Assembly: GCA_911728455.2 (NCBI GenBank)
Contig: OU452228.1
Location: 21,832,950-21,896,949 of the forward strand
Length of the DNA stretch: 64,000 bases
Reading direction: 5' to 3'
Source: Marthasterias glacialis
Lineage: Eukaryota > Echinodermata > Asteroidea > Forcipulatida > Asteriidae
Shown here: positions 9,771-20,871 of the stretch, piece by piece
Position numbering within the stretch: the first letter of the stretch is position 1
Layout of the letters: each line of letters opens with the position of its first letter
Made by a program: the position numbers and the translations under genes
The notes under the pieces: generated by a model
What the model was told of the DNA's origin: nothing
Databases searched by the model: none
Seen by the model: only the letters and a program-made list of their open reading frames with translations

Positions 9771-10159
9771 AGTTTCCTACACCATGCAAAGCTTCAAACA
9801 TTACTTAGTCTAGAGTATATTAGATTCATGATGTGATAACGTCTTTTGGTTGAATTTTTATGAAAAATCACTGTGCTTTTACTGACACATTGAAACATCC
9901 TCAGAGCCATGATGATTGCTGTTGCAACTCAGACCCAGTAACTGGGGCGCTGTACTCCTTTATTTTTTTAAATTTTGACTTGGATGTTTGTACTAGCACC
10001 CCAGGGAAGCATGAGGGTATCCGCTGTGATGAAAGCGATTCACTATGACGGTGTGATACTCTGTTCCAAAAAATTGCCCAAATTACGACACAGATGAAGT
10101 AACAGTCAGGCACTTAATTGTACTCACAATCATTTTCTGTCCTCAAATCAATTTTAATA

Positions 10160-10372
10160 GATCAGCTAATTTTTTTTTTGCATCGGGGAAAAAAAAGGAA
10201 GATTTGTGCTTTTTTACTCGTACACCGATGTTTGTTTAGCACTGTATATTCCGTACTTTCCCGAGTACTGTGAAAAAAATCCACATGCATATTCCTTGGT
10301 CGGGATTCGAACCCACGACCTCCACTATTCCAGAGCAGATGTCTTACCAACTAGACTACCGAGATTGCCCCG
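10160..10372 (-). repeat. tRNA-derived SINE, second family (cgatgcaaa-ended)
   Basis: On the minus strand the head has box A 'gtagtctagttggtaag' and a box B identical to the consensus, 'ggttcgaatcc'. It is followed by 'tcgggaaagtac' and 'acatcggtgta' and ends near 'ttccccgatgcaaa'. A headless partial copy lies at 10425-10500 in the same orientation. Confidence 0.75.
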
Positions 10373-10891
10373 CAGCTAGAGGCAGTTGGAATCCTATATT
10401 TTTAGCGAGTTTAATTGTTGTTAATTTTTTGCATCGGGGATAAAGAATATTATTTGTGTTTTTTTTTACCCATACACTGAAATACTGAGTAGAGCTTGTT
10501 ACTGTTGGTTGATTATTTGAAAAAACAGTTAGGGCAAACCAGTGACCATAAGCTCCAGAGAAAAACATCTTAGTGAGAAAGGACGAATCAAGAGTCTTCT
10601 GAACCAAATAGTGCTGTAAAGGTGTGAGAATGACCATGTAATGTATTGTAATTTTATATACATGTGGTGGTGGTTTTCTTTTAAAAGTACTCATGTTTAA
10701 AGGAAAAAAAAAATCAAACTTTTTTTCAAGGGTCGAATATCATACCTGAAGAAAAATGATCCAGGCAGTGCTAGAAAAAAATAATCCTGTCTTGCTAGAC
10801 GGGAAAAAAGGGAAGATTCCCGGCGCCAGCTGGTCATAGAAATTAAGTGAAATTAAGTTGTACCTACTTCCCTCTTGAGATGTTGTTACAG

Positions 10892-10949
10892 GAACTTGGA
10901 TGTGAAAACTCCTAAACAGCTATCGGAAATTGAGATCCACGATTTTTGA
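10892..10949 (+). CDS. Very tentative terminal exon paired with 7331-7371
   Basis: After a usable acceptor (cttgagatgttgttacag), one base completes the preceding codon and 18 codons (NLDVKTPKQLSEIEIHDF) run to TGA. The composition looks coding-like and the phase fits the donor at 7372. There is no recognised family. It could be chance. Confidence 0.18.
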
Positions 10950-11291
10950 CAATCTTAACTTAACCCTGTGTGGTACAATGTAGACACCACTAGACACTGC
11001 CAAAAAAAAGTACATTTATATGTTTTTAAGTTTTAATTTTTTTCCTTTCATGGAAAGATCAAAGAGTGTTGATATCTGTTAGAATGAACATTTTTTTCTT
11101 TCCAACCAATAGAAATTTGTTGTTTCAAAATTAAACGTACGAAAATAATGGAATTGCCCAACACTGCTGGTTAGTAGTTTGACAGAGACAAACTTAGTAA
11201 CATAATGGCAATGCGGTGTACACAGCGTTACAGTGCACGAGTGGTTGTTTAATGTGAAGGAGGTCTGCAGCTCGATCTTGAATAAGAAGAT

Positions 11292-11632
11292 GTGGCATGT
11301 CGTGGCTGAGCGGATAAGAACACTGGACTCAAGCTCTGGTGTTTCTGATCAGCAGAGTGTGGGTTCAGGACCTGGTGGTGACACTTGTGTCCTTAGCAAG
11401 ACATTTAACCATTATTGCTGCGTCCATTAAGGGGTTTGCCCCGGCGTTCCTGGTTTGATCGGCTACAGATCGCACCACAGCACCTTGTAAACAGTTACAT
11501 GGTACTATATAAAGGAACAAGTCTCATACCTAACGTAACTTCACATACCTTGCAGGACAAAACAAAGAGCGCTTTGAGATGCCCATCGGGTGTGATAAAG
11601 TGCTATATATGAACTGCGTTCTATTATATTGC
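11292..11632 (+). repeat. tRNA-Leu-derived SINE, nearly full length
   Basis: It has a degenerate tRNA-like head (cgtggctgagcgg, then gggttcaggacctgg) and then the family body (tgacacttgtgtcctta, ggggtttgccccgg, gcaccttgtaaa, aaagtgctatata) in plus orientation. Shadow ORFs across it are not genes. Confidence 0.85.
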
Positions 11633-11923
11633 TAATGTTAATGGCGCACTTTACTTCCGACTGTGTCCACTCCCCCGCCCCCCTGGTCAAATGTTAGGAA
11701 CATAACAAAGAAACATTTCATTTGTTACTTGAGTGTCAGCAAAATATAAATGTTTCTTGCGTAAAAAGTAACTTTGAATGGCTAATCTGGACATCCTGAA
11801 TTCACTCCTGGTCGTTTTTGTGGAATATTTGGCAATGTGAGACTTGGGTAATTAGTATCACTTTGTAATCAGTAAACCATCTTCCCTTTAGTAACCACTT
11901 AACAGGTGTCTGTAATGGCAAAT

Positions 11924-12072
11924 CAATGGGAGACTTTTGAGGACACTAGGTGGAAGCAGACTTACCAGGTAAATCCGATGTTCTTGGAAATGTGCGCATG
12001 CTCATAACTGAGTAACAACGGAAATTTACCCAGTAAGTCTGCTGCCATCTAGCGTTCCAAAGTGTCCCATTG
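11924..12072. mobile_element. MITE, CAATGGGAGAC family, short copy (149 bp)
   Basis: Its termini of about 50 bp are inverted. The left carries 'caatgggagacttttgagga' and 'gcagacttaccaggtaaa'. The right is the complement, ending 'tgtcccattg'. A second copy is at 62806-62989. Both copies hold 'gcgcatgctca' near the middle. Confidence 0.85.
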
Positions 12073-12142
12073 CAATTATGAGCTAGTCGTTAGTGACCTT
12101 TGGTTACTCAGAAGTCGGACATACATGTAGTACCAGAGTAGT

Positions 12143-12465
12143 ACCCATGCACAAGCTAGCGTATCAAGCCGATACGCGCGAATTTTGGGCCGATACGCAG
12201 AAATTACGGCCGATACGCCAACAATTTATTTTTTACATGTTTTTTTTTCTTTCTTTTTTTATAGATTTTTATATCAAATTCACAAAAAATCCTACCATAA
12301 AACCATTTTAAATGCTCCAGATTGCACAGTAGAGCTTTTCAAACTAAACATAAATATTAAATAAAAAAATTCCAAGGACCTGCTACCAATTCAGTGTGCT
12401 TCGGCCACACTTTCAAAATTTGGGCCCAGAGTGCCCCACAGTTTTGAAAAATCCTGGGGAGAACC
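12143..12465 (+). mobile_element. MITE, TCTCCCCA-ended family, full copy
   Basis: It runs from 'cccatgcacaagctagcgta' through several gccgatacg words to 'cctggggagaacc'. It is collinear with 1347-1650 (inverted), 1-175, 23586-23700 and 52125-52330. The left part holds repeated cgatacgc/aattacggcc motifs. Confidence 0.8.
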
Positions 12466-12469
12466 ATGA

Positions 12470-13690
12470 TCATACAGTACATGTAGTGAGTGTGTAATAG
12501 TCGCACATGTAGCAATGTAACTACCTTGATAAATAGTATGGGAGTCAAGGTAATTGCCGAGTTCATGGTGCAATTCATATGATTCATATAAAGTTCTATC
12601 AAGCAAATAGATTATTATTTGAAGATCATCTGTTTAATGAAGGCTGTGCAAATACACCAACTGCAGCTGAACCTTTACTAGTCAATGGGTGCTGACATGA
12701 GCCATGAAACATTTTATCACAACAAAAATATACATTATTGTTTCATTAAATACAAAATACAGCCCCCGTTTCCCCCACAAGGTCTTGCTGTTTATCTGTT
12801 GTTCCAGTTCATAGATAATGGTGTCATTAAAGCAAAACAGTTTTCCCATGATAGTGGCTGTGCACACGTATGAAATTTGACATGGTTCAAGGACTTCATG
12901 TGAAGTACATGTATGCGGAAATGTTCTAAAGGGTTAGAAAGGCCAATCACGGCAGTGGAGACCATCATGTCCCTCTGTTCATGCCGCCATGTATCCGGCA
13001 GACAAAAATACTTTCATTTTGAAAGAAACGTACTAATGTATAATGTTATCACTTTTAACCCTTTCCTGACCATAGGTGACTTCTGTTGACTGCACGGATA
13101 TCCTCTCTCCTTTACCATTGGCAACTTTTTCAACCATCAGCGGTTGTTTTATGTCATAACACTTTTTTTAACATAAGGGTTAATGAGACATGACTCTCCT
13201 GTCTGTCTCGTGGAGTGCACGTCATAGGGAGCCTTCCTATTCACCCCTTGAACGCACGTCACATGCGACGGGAAACCCCTTCCAAAGTTAGCTGGTGATC
13301 TGTATCAAACAGAATTTACTTGTAACCCGCTGAATCATCTATCAGCATCGTGAAATAGTTCACGCCTTTTGGCCTACAAGCTTGATACTTTCACATTGAG
13401 GCGATTAAGTGGTTTGCCCCTGCATGGATGCCCTGGGTCATTCCTGGAGGCCACCAAGGCATGACTGATGGAGCTACCCCCCCCCCCCCCCCCCGAATCT
13501 TCCAGTAGAAATTAATTTCTCAAATTGAGAGGTACTAAATAACAATAATACCGGAGTCTTATATAGTGCGGGTGTCTACCAACAGTTACATGTAGGTACT
13601 CAAGGCGCTTATTTTATTATCTTTAAAAAGGGTTTTTGAAGTTTTTGATTGGGACCCATTTAGGAAGCACCTGATGGGTTAGTGCTGCAG
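12470..13690. other. No gene recognised
   Basis: This stretch holds moderately AT-rich DNA, a C homopolymer near 13480, and 'aaccctttcctgac' / 'ataagggttaa' words around 13055-13183 that vaguely recall TTAA/CCCTT ends. No coding exon is supported. Confidence 0.5.
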
Positions 13691-13691
13691 C

Positions 13692-13943
13692 GCATTCAGC
13701 AGGCACTGCCAGAAACACCGGGGCAAACCCCTACTCTTACCGAGAACTGGGTTCTTTTACTATGCATTACACAACACACGGGGCCTACAGGTTTATTTCC
13801 CATCCGAAGGATGAAGCACTAATGGTTTAGTATCTTGCTTTAAGGACACAAGTGTCAAGACCGGGACTCGAACCCACACTGTGATGATCAGAAACACCAG
13901 AGCTTGAGTCCAGTGCGCTTGACCGCTCGGCCACGATACGCCA
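13692..13943 (-). repeat. tRNA-Leu-derived SINE
   Basis: Read on the minus strand, the head (cgtatcgtggccgagcggtc, box B gggttcgagtcccgg) ends near 13942. The body (acacttgtgtcctta, ggggtttgccccggtgt) runs leftward. Confidence 0.88.
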
Positions 13944-14039
13944 TTAGTATACATGTACATTTGACAATGTAGCCTGCACAGTGTATAGGTCTGCACTCTG
14001 GAAAAACATCAAGTTAAAGGTGCCTTACTGAACTACAAG

Positions 14040-14155
14040 AGCAAACTTAAGCGTAGCTCACCAGAAATTGTAAAAACATCGACCGTTACCTACGGCAAAG
14101 GATTGGCACTGAACCCGGGATCCTGGCTACATTCCCGGTTCACTCTTAAGACTTA
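14040..14155 (+). repeat. Dispersed repeat, also at 15310-15430
   Basis: Both copies contain 'aattgtaaaa', 'acatcg(a/g)ccgttac', 'ggattgg(c/t)act' and 'ttactt/cttaccc(t)ccat' in the same order. They are about 1.27 kb apart in direct orientation. Function unknown. Confidence 0.6.
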
Positions 14156-15129
14156 CTTCCATGGAGCTGAACTTTAAGAGTTTACATTCCTCTATCAGTG
14201 ACCTACATTTTGACTGGGTTAATGAGGAGGAAGGATGTTCCAAGAAAACATACAAGCCCTGGAGTAAAAACTTGGCAGTATATCTTTTTTTTCTACACGC
14301 GTACTCTGCTTTTGCAATGTCATACAAAGTACACGATGCAAGGGCTAACTTGAATGTACACATGTAGGCTGCAGGCTCGGAGGTTACATTCCTTTATCAG
14401 TGACATGTATTGTTTATGCAGACTGGGGAAAGGGGAGGGAGGGAATTCTTAGAGGACAAACCTGTACATGAACTAGCCACGGCCCGGAGTAGAAAATCGT
14501 CAGTGTTTTTCCTTTTCTACTCTGCTTTTTTGACTGAACAACTACACATATGTACGGAGTACACTGTGTATTACATTGTAAGTACAGTAGAGTTGAACCT
14601 AAATGAGGTCATCTGCTTGTGCTACCACCAGCGTTAGTGATCATTTTAGGAATCCTCCATGCTAGGACAAACCCCAGGCCTGAGATTATTAAATCAAGGA
14701 GCTCTGTACATCTGTTTGTAAGGCGTAGTACATGGAGGTGACTGAGGGTCAAGGTCATGTCAGTCTTACACACCCACACATTTCGTGAGTCTCAAGAAAT
14801 TATTATATCCTTTACTCGGCTTTTTAAAAACGAAATAGAAGGCTAAATATCCTGTTGTGTGCAATGGCAAGCATGTAGACTGGGTGAATGCATGCACTGT
14901 CTGAGTTGTAATTTATCGTTTTATTTCACTACAGTGTATGATGCGTCATTACCGATTATGAATTGGTTGTAATTACCACGAGACGAACGGTACAGTTTGT
15001 ACTTTATATTGTCATCATTTGGACTGAACTTACAATATACTAATCATGCAAGTTTCAGAAAATTATGAATAGTTGTAAATATTGAATACATACAGTGTAA
15101 TTATTATAATTGGTTTATCAACCAGTTGT

Positions 15130-15302
15130 TTGCCAGGATTCTTTCATTTTTTCCCCCCCCCCCCCCTGGCGGGATTATTGTTTTCGCAATTATTTTTCTT
15201 TGAAAGTACTGCGGGCACAAAGAAAGCCTGACTTGACAATGGCAAGAGAACAAAGAATCTCTTTATTAGATCGTCCGTTTTGCTTTCTCTACCGAGGAAG
15301 AT
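15130..15302 (+). repeat. Dispersed repeat, also at 51127-51310
   Basis: The two copies share 'gggattatt', 'aattatttttctttga', 'ggcac' and 'agagaacaaag' followed by 'tctctttatt', with a C homopolymer nearby in each. No coding evidence. Confidence 0.6.
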
Positions 15303-16088
15303 AATGTCAAATTCACGCACCAGGAATTGTAAAACATCGGCCGTTACTTATGGCCTAGGATTGGTACTAAACCTGGAATCATGACTGGATTCCTGGCTCA
15401 CTCTGACTTACCTCCATTGAGCCAAAATACAATGAATAAACAATGGTGGAAGCCTCTCGATGTCTCGTAATCCTCTTCTTGGAACAAAAGTACAAAGGTC
15501 TGGAATCGATGATTACACAAAAACCTCATCTCAATAGCCAGAAAAGGGCAAAATATTCAAGACCATTTTTTGTCTGTGTGTTGGTGAAACGAAGCGTTCG
15601 ACGGCGTGTGTGTGGTCTGCATACCCAGCAATGGAATGTCCAGGAGACCATTGTTATGGTATTGCGATTTTACACAATGGCGTCTTTACACGGCTTCCGT
15701 TTCCAGGCAGGGGAAACATTTGCCTGTATACGTGTCATCTGGCAGCTACTGCTTAAAAACGCAAACATGGCGGCCAAAAAGCTAAATTGCAGATGCACAC
15801 AAAGGATAAAAACGTAAAGAATATAATAAAAAAAAATACACAAGGAAAGCACATTAAAAAAATTGAACAGGAAACAGAAGTGTGTATGAAAAGACTTAAA
15901 ATGCAGGGCCCCTACGAAAACCAGTTACAATGGTTCAACACATACCCTGGGCAAAGAATTGTCATCAATGAAATTAATTTATTAAAAAGAAATATGAAAA
16001 ATATAAATAGGCTGTTTCAAACTCGGCACATTGAGACGTGAGGCCTACACTCTTTCAGTGTCTTGTTGAACTACATATGTGCGCTTAA

Positions 16089-16910
16089 CCCTTTAACTAC
16101 TGTACCGCCCGAAACCGCCCGGCCTTTTACTCACTGAACCACCCGAAACCGCCCGAGATTACAAAACACTTTGTATCTCGGGTTTTACACATGCTAGCAG
16201 ATCACGCTAAACAGCCGTAGATAGAGCGTGATCTGAGGACCACGTTGGTCCTAATAAAACCTATGGTCACCATTGAAAAAAATAGAATGATCCACTTCCA
16301 AAGGTTCAAAGGTCAGAAAGCAAAGTCACAGCGCTTTAGTTTCTCTGTGTAACACGGACTGTATTGTGTACACTTGCATTTTACGGACAATAATGTACAC
16401 AGCGTAGGGTGACAATGCTTACTTTTCGCCGTGTTTTCGCGATGTTTTGACACATTATTACAAGTACTTTACACGCCAAAGGAATGAGACTATTATCTGT
16501 AAATACTAAAGACATTGGCAAGACATTGTTGGTCATTCCCAAAGGTATGGTTTGATTTATTTCAATCACTTTCCTAACATTTTGGTCTGGTTTGAAACGA
16601 CGGTACAGTTGAAAAGGTTGTGTGCACAACCTTCTGTACAACGCTAATGCAATTTACATTACAGGCTCGCCAATTTAGTTGTTGTCGTATCTTTACAAGC
16701 TCAAAGCTTCAAAATTAGTAAAAGCAAACACTCAAATGTGTAAATCATTCGAATGATAGTTTTTATCCTCTACAAGATAAGCCAAAAAAATAATCACAAC
16801 GAAAGTTGTATCAAGATTTCTTGATACCACTGCATTAAAACCGGTGGCTTTTTCCTTCCAGTTCAGTGAGTAAATAACTTACGTTGAAGTTGTATGCAGG
16901 TGCTAAAGGG
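16089..16910. mobile_element. piggyBac-like non-autonomous element (822 bp)
   Basis: The left end is TTAA followed by 'ccctttaactactg'. The right end is 'caggtgctaaaggg' followed by ATAA, one change from TTAA. Subterminal 'tactcactgaac' (16128-16139) is inverted at 16862-16873. CCCTTT ends with TTAA targets are typical of piggyBac transposons. The 86-codon minus-strand frame inside shows no transposase motifs. Confidence 0.65.
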
Positions 16911-16944
16911 ATAAATAAACCCACGTGTTACTTTAAAGGTGGAG

Positions 16945-17330
16945 TTTTCATGAATTCGAACCTATTTGTGTCTGCCTGGTGAAAAAAGGTAGAGCTCTGT
17001 TAATTTCTTCAGTTTAAAAGATATTATGCTCTTTGATCTGTACTGTACCTCCCAGTGCTGAGGTTACTGTTCCCAGAAACTCCATCAGGCCTTGATCTTA
17101 ACCAAGGACACCGAAGCCATTGGCCTCATGCCCTGTCCAGTTGGCCAGCATGCCCTTCAGAAAATTTGCACTGTCCCTACCAAATTGGCCAGCATGCCCT
17201 CGTACAATTTATCTGATTTGGCCAGCAAAAGCCTGCCCCTGTTTTTCTTAAGATCGAGGCCTGCTCCATATAATCTATTTAACTCTAAGGGTTGCCAAAA
17301 GGTATCACCTTCCGTTTAATGGAACAGCAG
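16945..17330 (+). repeat. Dispersed repeat (ctgcctggtgaaaaaa family) split by a MITE
   Basis: It is collinear with 48665-48960 and 58805-59075: 'tctgcctggtgaaaaaa', 'gctctttgatctgtact', 'gaggttactgttcc' and 'ccaaaaggt'. This copy is interrupted by the CAGGCCT element, so the other copies serve as empty-site references. Confidence 0.75.
17086..17263. mobile_element. CAGGCCT-ended MITE, copy 1 (178 bp)
   Basis: The termini are 'caggccttgatctta' and 'taagatcgaggcctg'. It is flanked on both sides by 'ctccat' (17080-17085 and 17264-17269), an exact 6-bp target duplication. Inside, 'ggccagcatgccct' is repeated. The ORF across it is spurious, since a parallel ORF exists in the copy at 55151. Confidence 0.9.
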
Positions 17331-17736
17331 TGAACTTATGTTTGTCCAAAAAGCAAGGATGAATCCAAACCAGATATTTTTGTAGCTTTAAAATTAAAAC
17401 ATGAACCCTCGTCTGTTTTTTTTTCGTGGCACCCTGCCAAATACAACAAAATGCAACACAGTTGAAACGAAAACCCCTGCTAAATGCACCAAAATGTGAC
17501 AAGTTATTGGATTTGAGTTGACTTGAAATCAAACAAGCATGTCAATAAGTCAATCTTACTTCCCTTACAATCTAGGTAATGATCCTAAATAAATGGATAA
17601 TTAACCTGTTAAGTATGTAAACAAAATCCACTTAAATGCATCTAGAGCAAACGTTTATAAAATAAGTGAGGAGAGTGGCTTTTGACAAGGTTTGTTTTGA
17701 GTGCAGATAAAACAAGATTGTTTTTCGAGAGAGTAA

Positions 17737-17884
17737 GACCGTGTCCTAATTACTGGCTCTGGCTTGAACACCATGTTAACATGCCTAGAAGCTTAACCTG
17801 TATGATGTCCATATCAACACCCTTAGCAACAGCCACAGCTCTAGCCACTAACTTACTAGCTCCGCCAATTTGGACACGGCCGTC
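17737..17884. mobile_element. Harbinger-like MITE, GGCCGTGTCC type (148 bp)
   Basis: The left end is TAA plus 'gaccgtgtcctaatta'. The right end is 'aatttggacacggccgtc' plus TTA. A related left end, 'ttaggccgtgtccgattta', begins at 60399. Three-base TWA targets fit PIF/Harbinger elements. No protein is encoded. Confidence 0.6.
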
Positions 17885-17939
17885 TTATCCGCTAGTCTCC
17901 AATAAACTCAACCTACATCCAGCCAACATGTGAAGATTT

Positions 17940-19490
17940 CATCAAATCAGGCAGTCACGTTTTTATGAAATAAACAAAAACAGTTTATTTTAATGTCAAG
18001 AATTTGGTGCAGGTATAATGTATCAATAGCCCATATATGCACGTCCCAGTGCACATGACCAGAAATGATCGGCACGCAACGGACTCGTGGTGAAATCCGA
18101 GTCCAAACAACATCGGCAACCATCATGGCGTGCTGGTTTTAAAGCAGTACGGTATACGACACGTTAAAACGTGACATAGTTGCATGTAAACTACAGCATG
18201 GCGTCCATCTTGACAACTTGAGTTCTTTTTTTAGCTGTACTCGGTTTCCCAAGATGCATTGCTGTATATATTTAAGATGGCGCTTGTGCATGGGGCTATT
18301 GTTGAGGATTCTTAAGGGTATTCAATTGCTAATTTCTCATAATATGGTAGTAGTCCAGACAGGAATTATTCTTTGGACTTTTGGTTCTGATATTGGGAAC
18401 TTCGTGAGCTTTCATATTAAAACTAAATGAGACATTTTTTGAGAAATGACAAATTTTGTAATTTTGTGTCTTCAAATACATCTTGGCCCCGTCTTGTTGT
18501 TCACGAGTCATCTTTAGTCATCTAGGGCAAGATTACTGTACCTGAACATGTATATCAACACAGTCACAGTGTAACTTAAATATTATGGGAAGTTTTTCAT
18601 TTTGTACTAAAAATACCATATTTTTCACATTTAAATGTTAAATTCATACATTTACACATTCATGTACACAACGTACCTTAGTTTACGTACACAGATCTTG
18701 TTCGACAATGTACTTCATGTGTGCACATATATTCATGTACATGTACTGATAGTATTATACGGACACATGCTGTAGTTGACTCGACGCTTTTCCAAATTAC
18801 CATGTAATTTTGAAGAAGGTGTGAGGTAATAATTGATGATCTCGAGCTTTCTTCTCTTGAGGCGAATAGTGGGTCCCTACCGTCCTTGGAGGCTTACTGC
18901 ACTTTCCCAGAACCGTTTGGCACATGGAGCCATGACCTTTGACCCGGTTTCATCTCCAAATATTGCAGTAAAAAGTTTCCAGTAAGGGCCCCCTCAAAAT
19001 GTGATTAATGTGTGAATGTTTGCAGAGGTCAGTAATTATGCTACTGATTAAGAAATGGGTCAAAGGTTAGAGTTCAGTAAACCAAGTTGTGTAAACCTGT
19101 AAATGTTAAAAAATTTCATTGGTTTAAAAAACAAAAAAACACGTCAGTGACTAAACATGTAGTTTTTGTAACAGTGACAAATTGAAAGAATTTTAGATTT
19201 TATTACATGTACAATTAAATCATGTTTTATATGGAGGTACAAATACAGTTATTGTACCTTCTTGCTTTATGTCTGTATGTTATTGCTAAGTATATTTTAG
19301 TGGAACCTCTTGGGTCTATTCGTCAGTATGACAGAATCACAAAACGTAACTGCCAGACTTTATTCAATGCTATATGCATTATTAATATATCAGTGTATGA
19401 ATATTTATAAGTATGGGGGAAAAAAACAACGCTTGTGAATGCACAATTTGTCAATGCAGATAAGGTTATAATCTCTTTTTTTTTTTTTGA
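17940..19490. other. No gene recognised; repeat-like, AT-rich
   Basis: It holds several acatgta/tacatgta words (18720-18760), a T homopolymer at 19480 and two ATG-near CpG words (18125, 18198). No splice-bounded coding exon could be supported on either strand. Confidence 0.5.
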
Positions 19491-19494
19491 GTTG

Positions 19495-19745
19495 TTGTGA
19501 TTCTGAAAAGAATCAATGGTGTAACAATTTGATGTTTCGATCGGTTCGCTCTGATCGACGTCCAGCGAAATATTCTCCCAAAGGCGTTCAGGGCATAGGC
19601 CCTATTGTTCAGTTGTAGCACCATCGGTTCTCGTCAGAACCACAACTTATAGAGAGATTTTTCATGTACATGGTGTTATTCCAAACCTTGCTAGATTGTA
19701 TCTCCACCATGCAAAGTTTTAAATCCTACTTAAATGTACCTTATT
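19495..19745. repeat. Penelope-like element fragments in inverted arrangement
   Basis: The left part is the complement of 'cgatcagagcgaaccgatcg' followed by 'aaac'. The right part has 'ttctcgtcagaaccac', 'agagagattttt', 'acatggtgtta' and 'ccaccatgcaaagtttt'. The same parts appear at 9471-9806 and 54505-54650, so this is a diverged head-to-head copy. Confidence 0.55.
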
Positions 19746-20071
19746 CGTCAGTTATCAGATGCTGCCTTCGGGTTGAACAGTATAGCTCTCAGATTTGTCA
19801 ATTTATAAAAAAATGTTCATCGGTGGCAAATGCTGAAATCGCACAATAAGAAGTAAATAGGTCATGCCCCTCAGTAAAATTTTCTGTTAGATGTGAAGAT
19901 TTCATGTTGCATTAATTTCTATCAAATTTTGGATGCAGGCGGTAGACTGTGTATGCGTTACATGTACAATTCGTAGTTGTGGTTTGTATTTTCACACATG
20001 ATTGGCCTTCTTACTTAACCATTTGGTCTAGTAGCTGAATATTCTGCGTGAGAACTGGGGTGTGAGAATTC

Positions 20072-20438
20072 GGCTTTTCAAGCCCCAGCTTAACATTGGA
20101 AAACTGACTGTAAATGCTTCCATACTTTGCACAAATCGAGATATTTCCAACAAAAACAACCTGTGAAAATGTCAACTCATTTCCTAGTTTCATTTGTGAG
20201 AAAACGGTTAAAATGCATTCAGCATTTGGTACGCATTCCTGTAGGCAGGGTTTTCGTCTCACTGAGACGAAAACTAATTTTGGATCTTATTTAATTTACT
20301 ATTTAAAAACGATAACACTTCAGGCAGCAATATTTCAAGGAAAGTTTTCTTTCATCATTATCTTTATACCATGTACGGTATGTAAATATGTGAAAACTTG
20401 TTTTTCTTCTTACCAATGTTGAGCTGGGGCTTTAAGCT
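20072..20438. mobile_element. MITE, aagccccagct family (about 367 bp)
   Basis: The left 'gcttttcaagccccagctta' plus 'acattgg' is mirrored by the right 'ccaatgttgagctggggctt' plus 'taagc', giving inverted termini of about 27 bp. The opposing open frames inside (83 and 102 codons) are not recognisable. Confidence 0.78.
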
Positions 20439-20594
20439 TTTTTTAAATAGATTTTTACTCTGAATGTCAGTTTTTTTTTAAACCTGCTGTGTACAAAACT
20501 ATAGGAAATTTTTTAATTACAGCTTTTTGCTAGGTGTTTTCCATTTTTTTTTTTTATGTGGCCACTAACACCCCCCTGATAAACGGGAGATTTT

Positions 20595-20712
20595 AATTTA
20601 AAATCTTCAGATTTCACGGGAGATTTTACTGTATTAAAATCTGCCATGCAATCTGAAGACTTTATATAAAGTCTTCAGATTGCTTGTAGACTTTAATTTA
20701 AAATCTTCAGAT
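20595..20712. repeat. Palindrome-rich block with a perfect 36-bp palindrome
   Basis: Positions 20648-20683 are a perfect 18+18 palindrome (gcaatctgaagactttat and its complement, no spacer). 'aatttaaaatcttcagatt' occurs on both sides as a direct repeat. The block overlaps the stop codon end of the minus-strand gene that starts at 23396. Confidence 0.85.
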
Positions 20713-20871
20713 TGCCTTCATATTTCTCATGTAATTGAAATTCTTTATGAATCACACATTTCCAACAGCAAGCCGAAAGTAATTTGTATTTTTCTTCCTT
20801 CAAAATGGCTGGTATCTGGCACTTCAGGCAATCATCCTTGGTAGTTACCAGTGCCATTGTCGATTCATCAA
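20693..20871 (-). CDS. Unknown gene, terminal exon
   Basis: The acceptor is strong (ttttgtttttctcag on the minus strand). The exon encodes DESTMALVTTKDDCLKCQ through to NLKILN and a TAA stop. The last residues come from the palindromic block, so the native C-terminus may have been altered by that insertion. Cys pairs CLKC and CCWKC are about 25 residues apart. Confidence 0.65.

Noticed and set aside
13055..13183. Second small piggyBac-like element (TTAA ... TTAA)
   Set aside because: Only five bases (CCCTT) are inverted at the ends. That is too short to separate from chance.
15443..15817. 124-codon plus-strand frame
   Set aside because: No recognisable motif, and its start lies in a dispersed-repeat neighbourhood.
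17092..17319. Pair of matching 65-75-codon ORFs (with 55125-55322)
   Set aside because: They look conserved only because both are copies of the CAGGCCT MITE.
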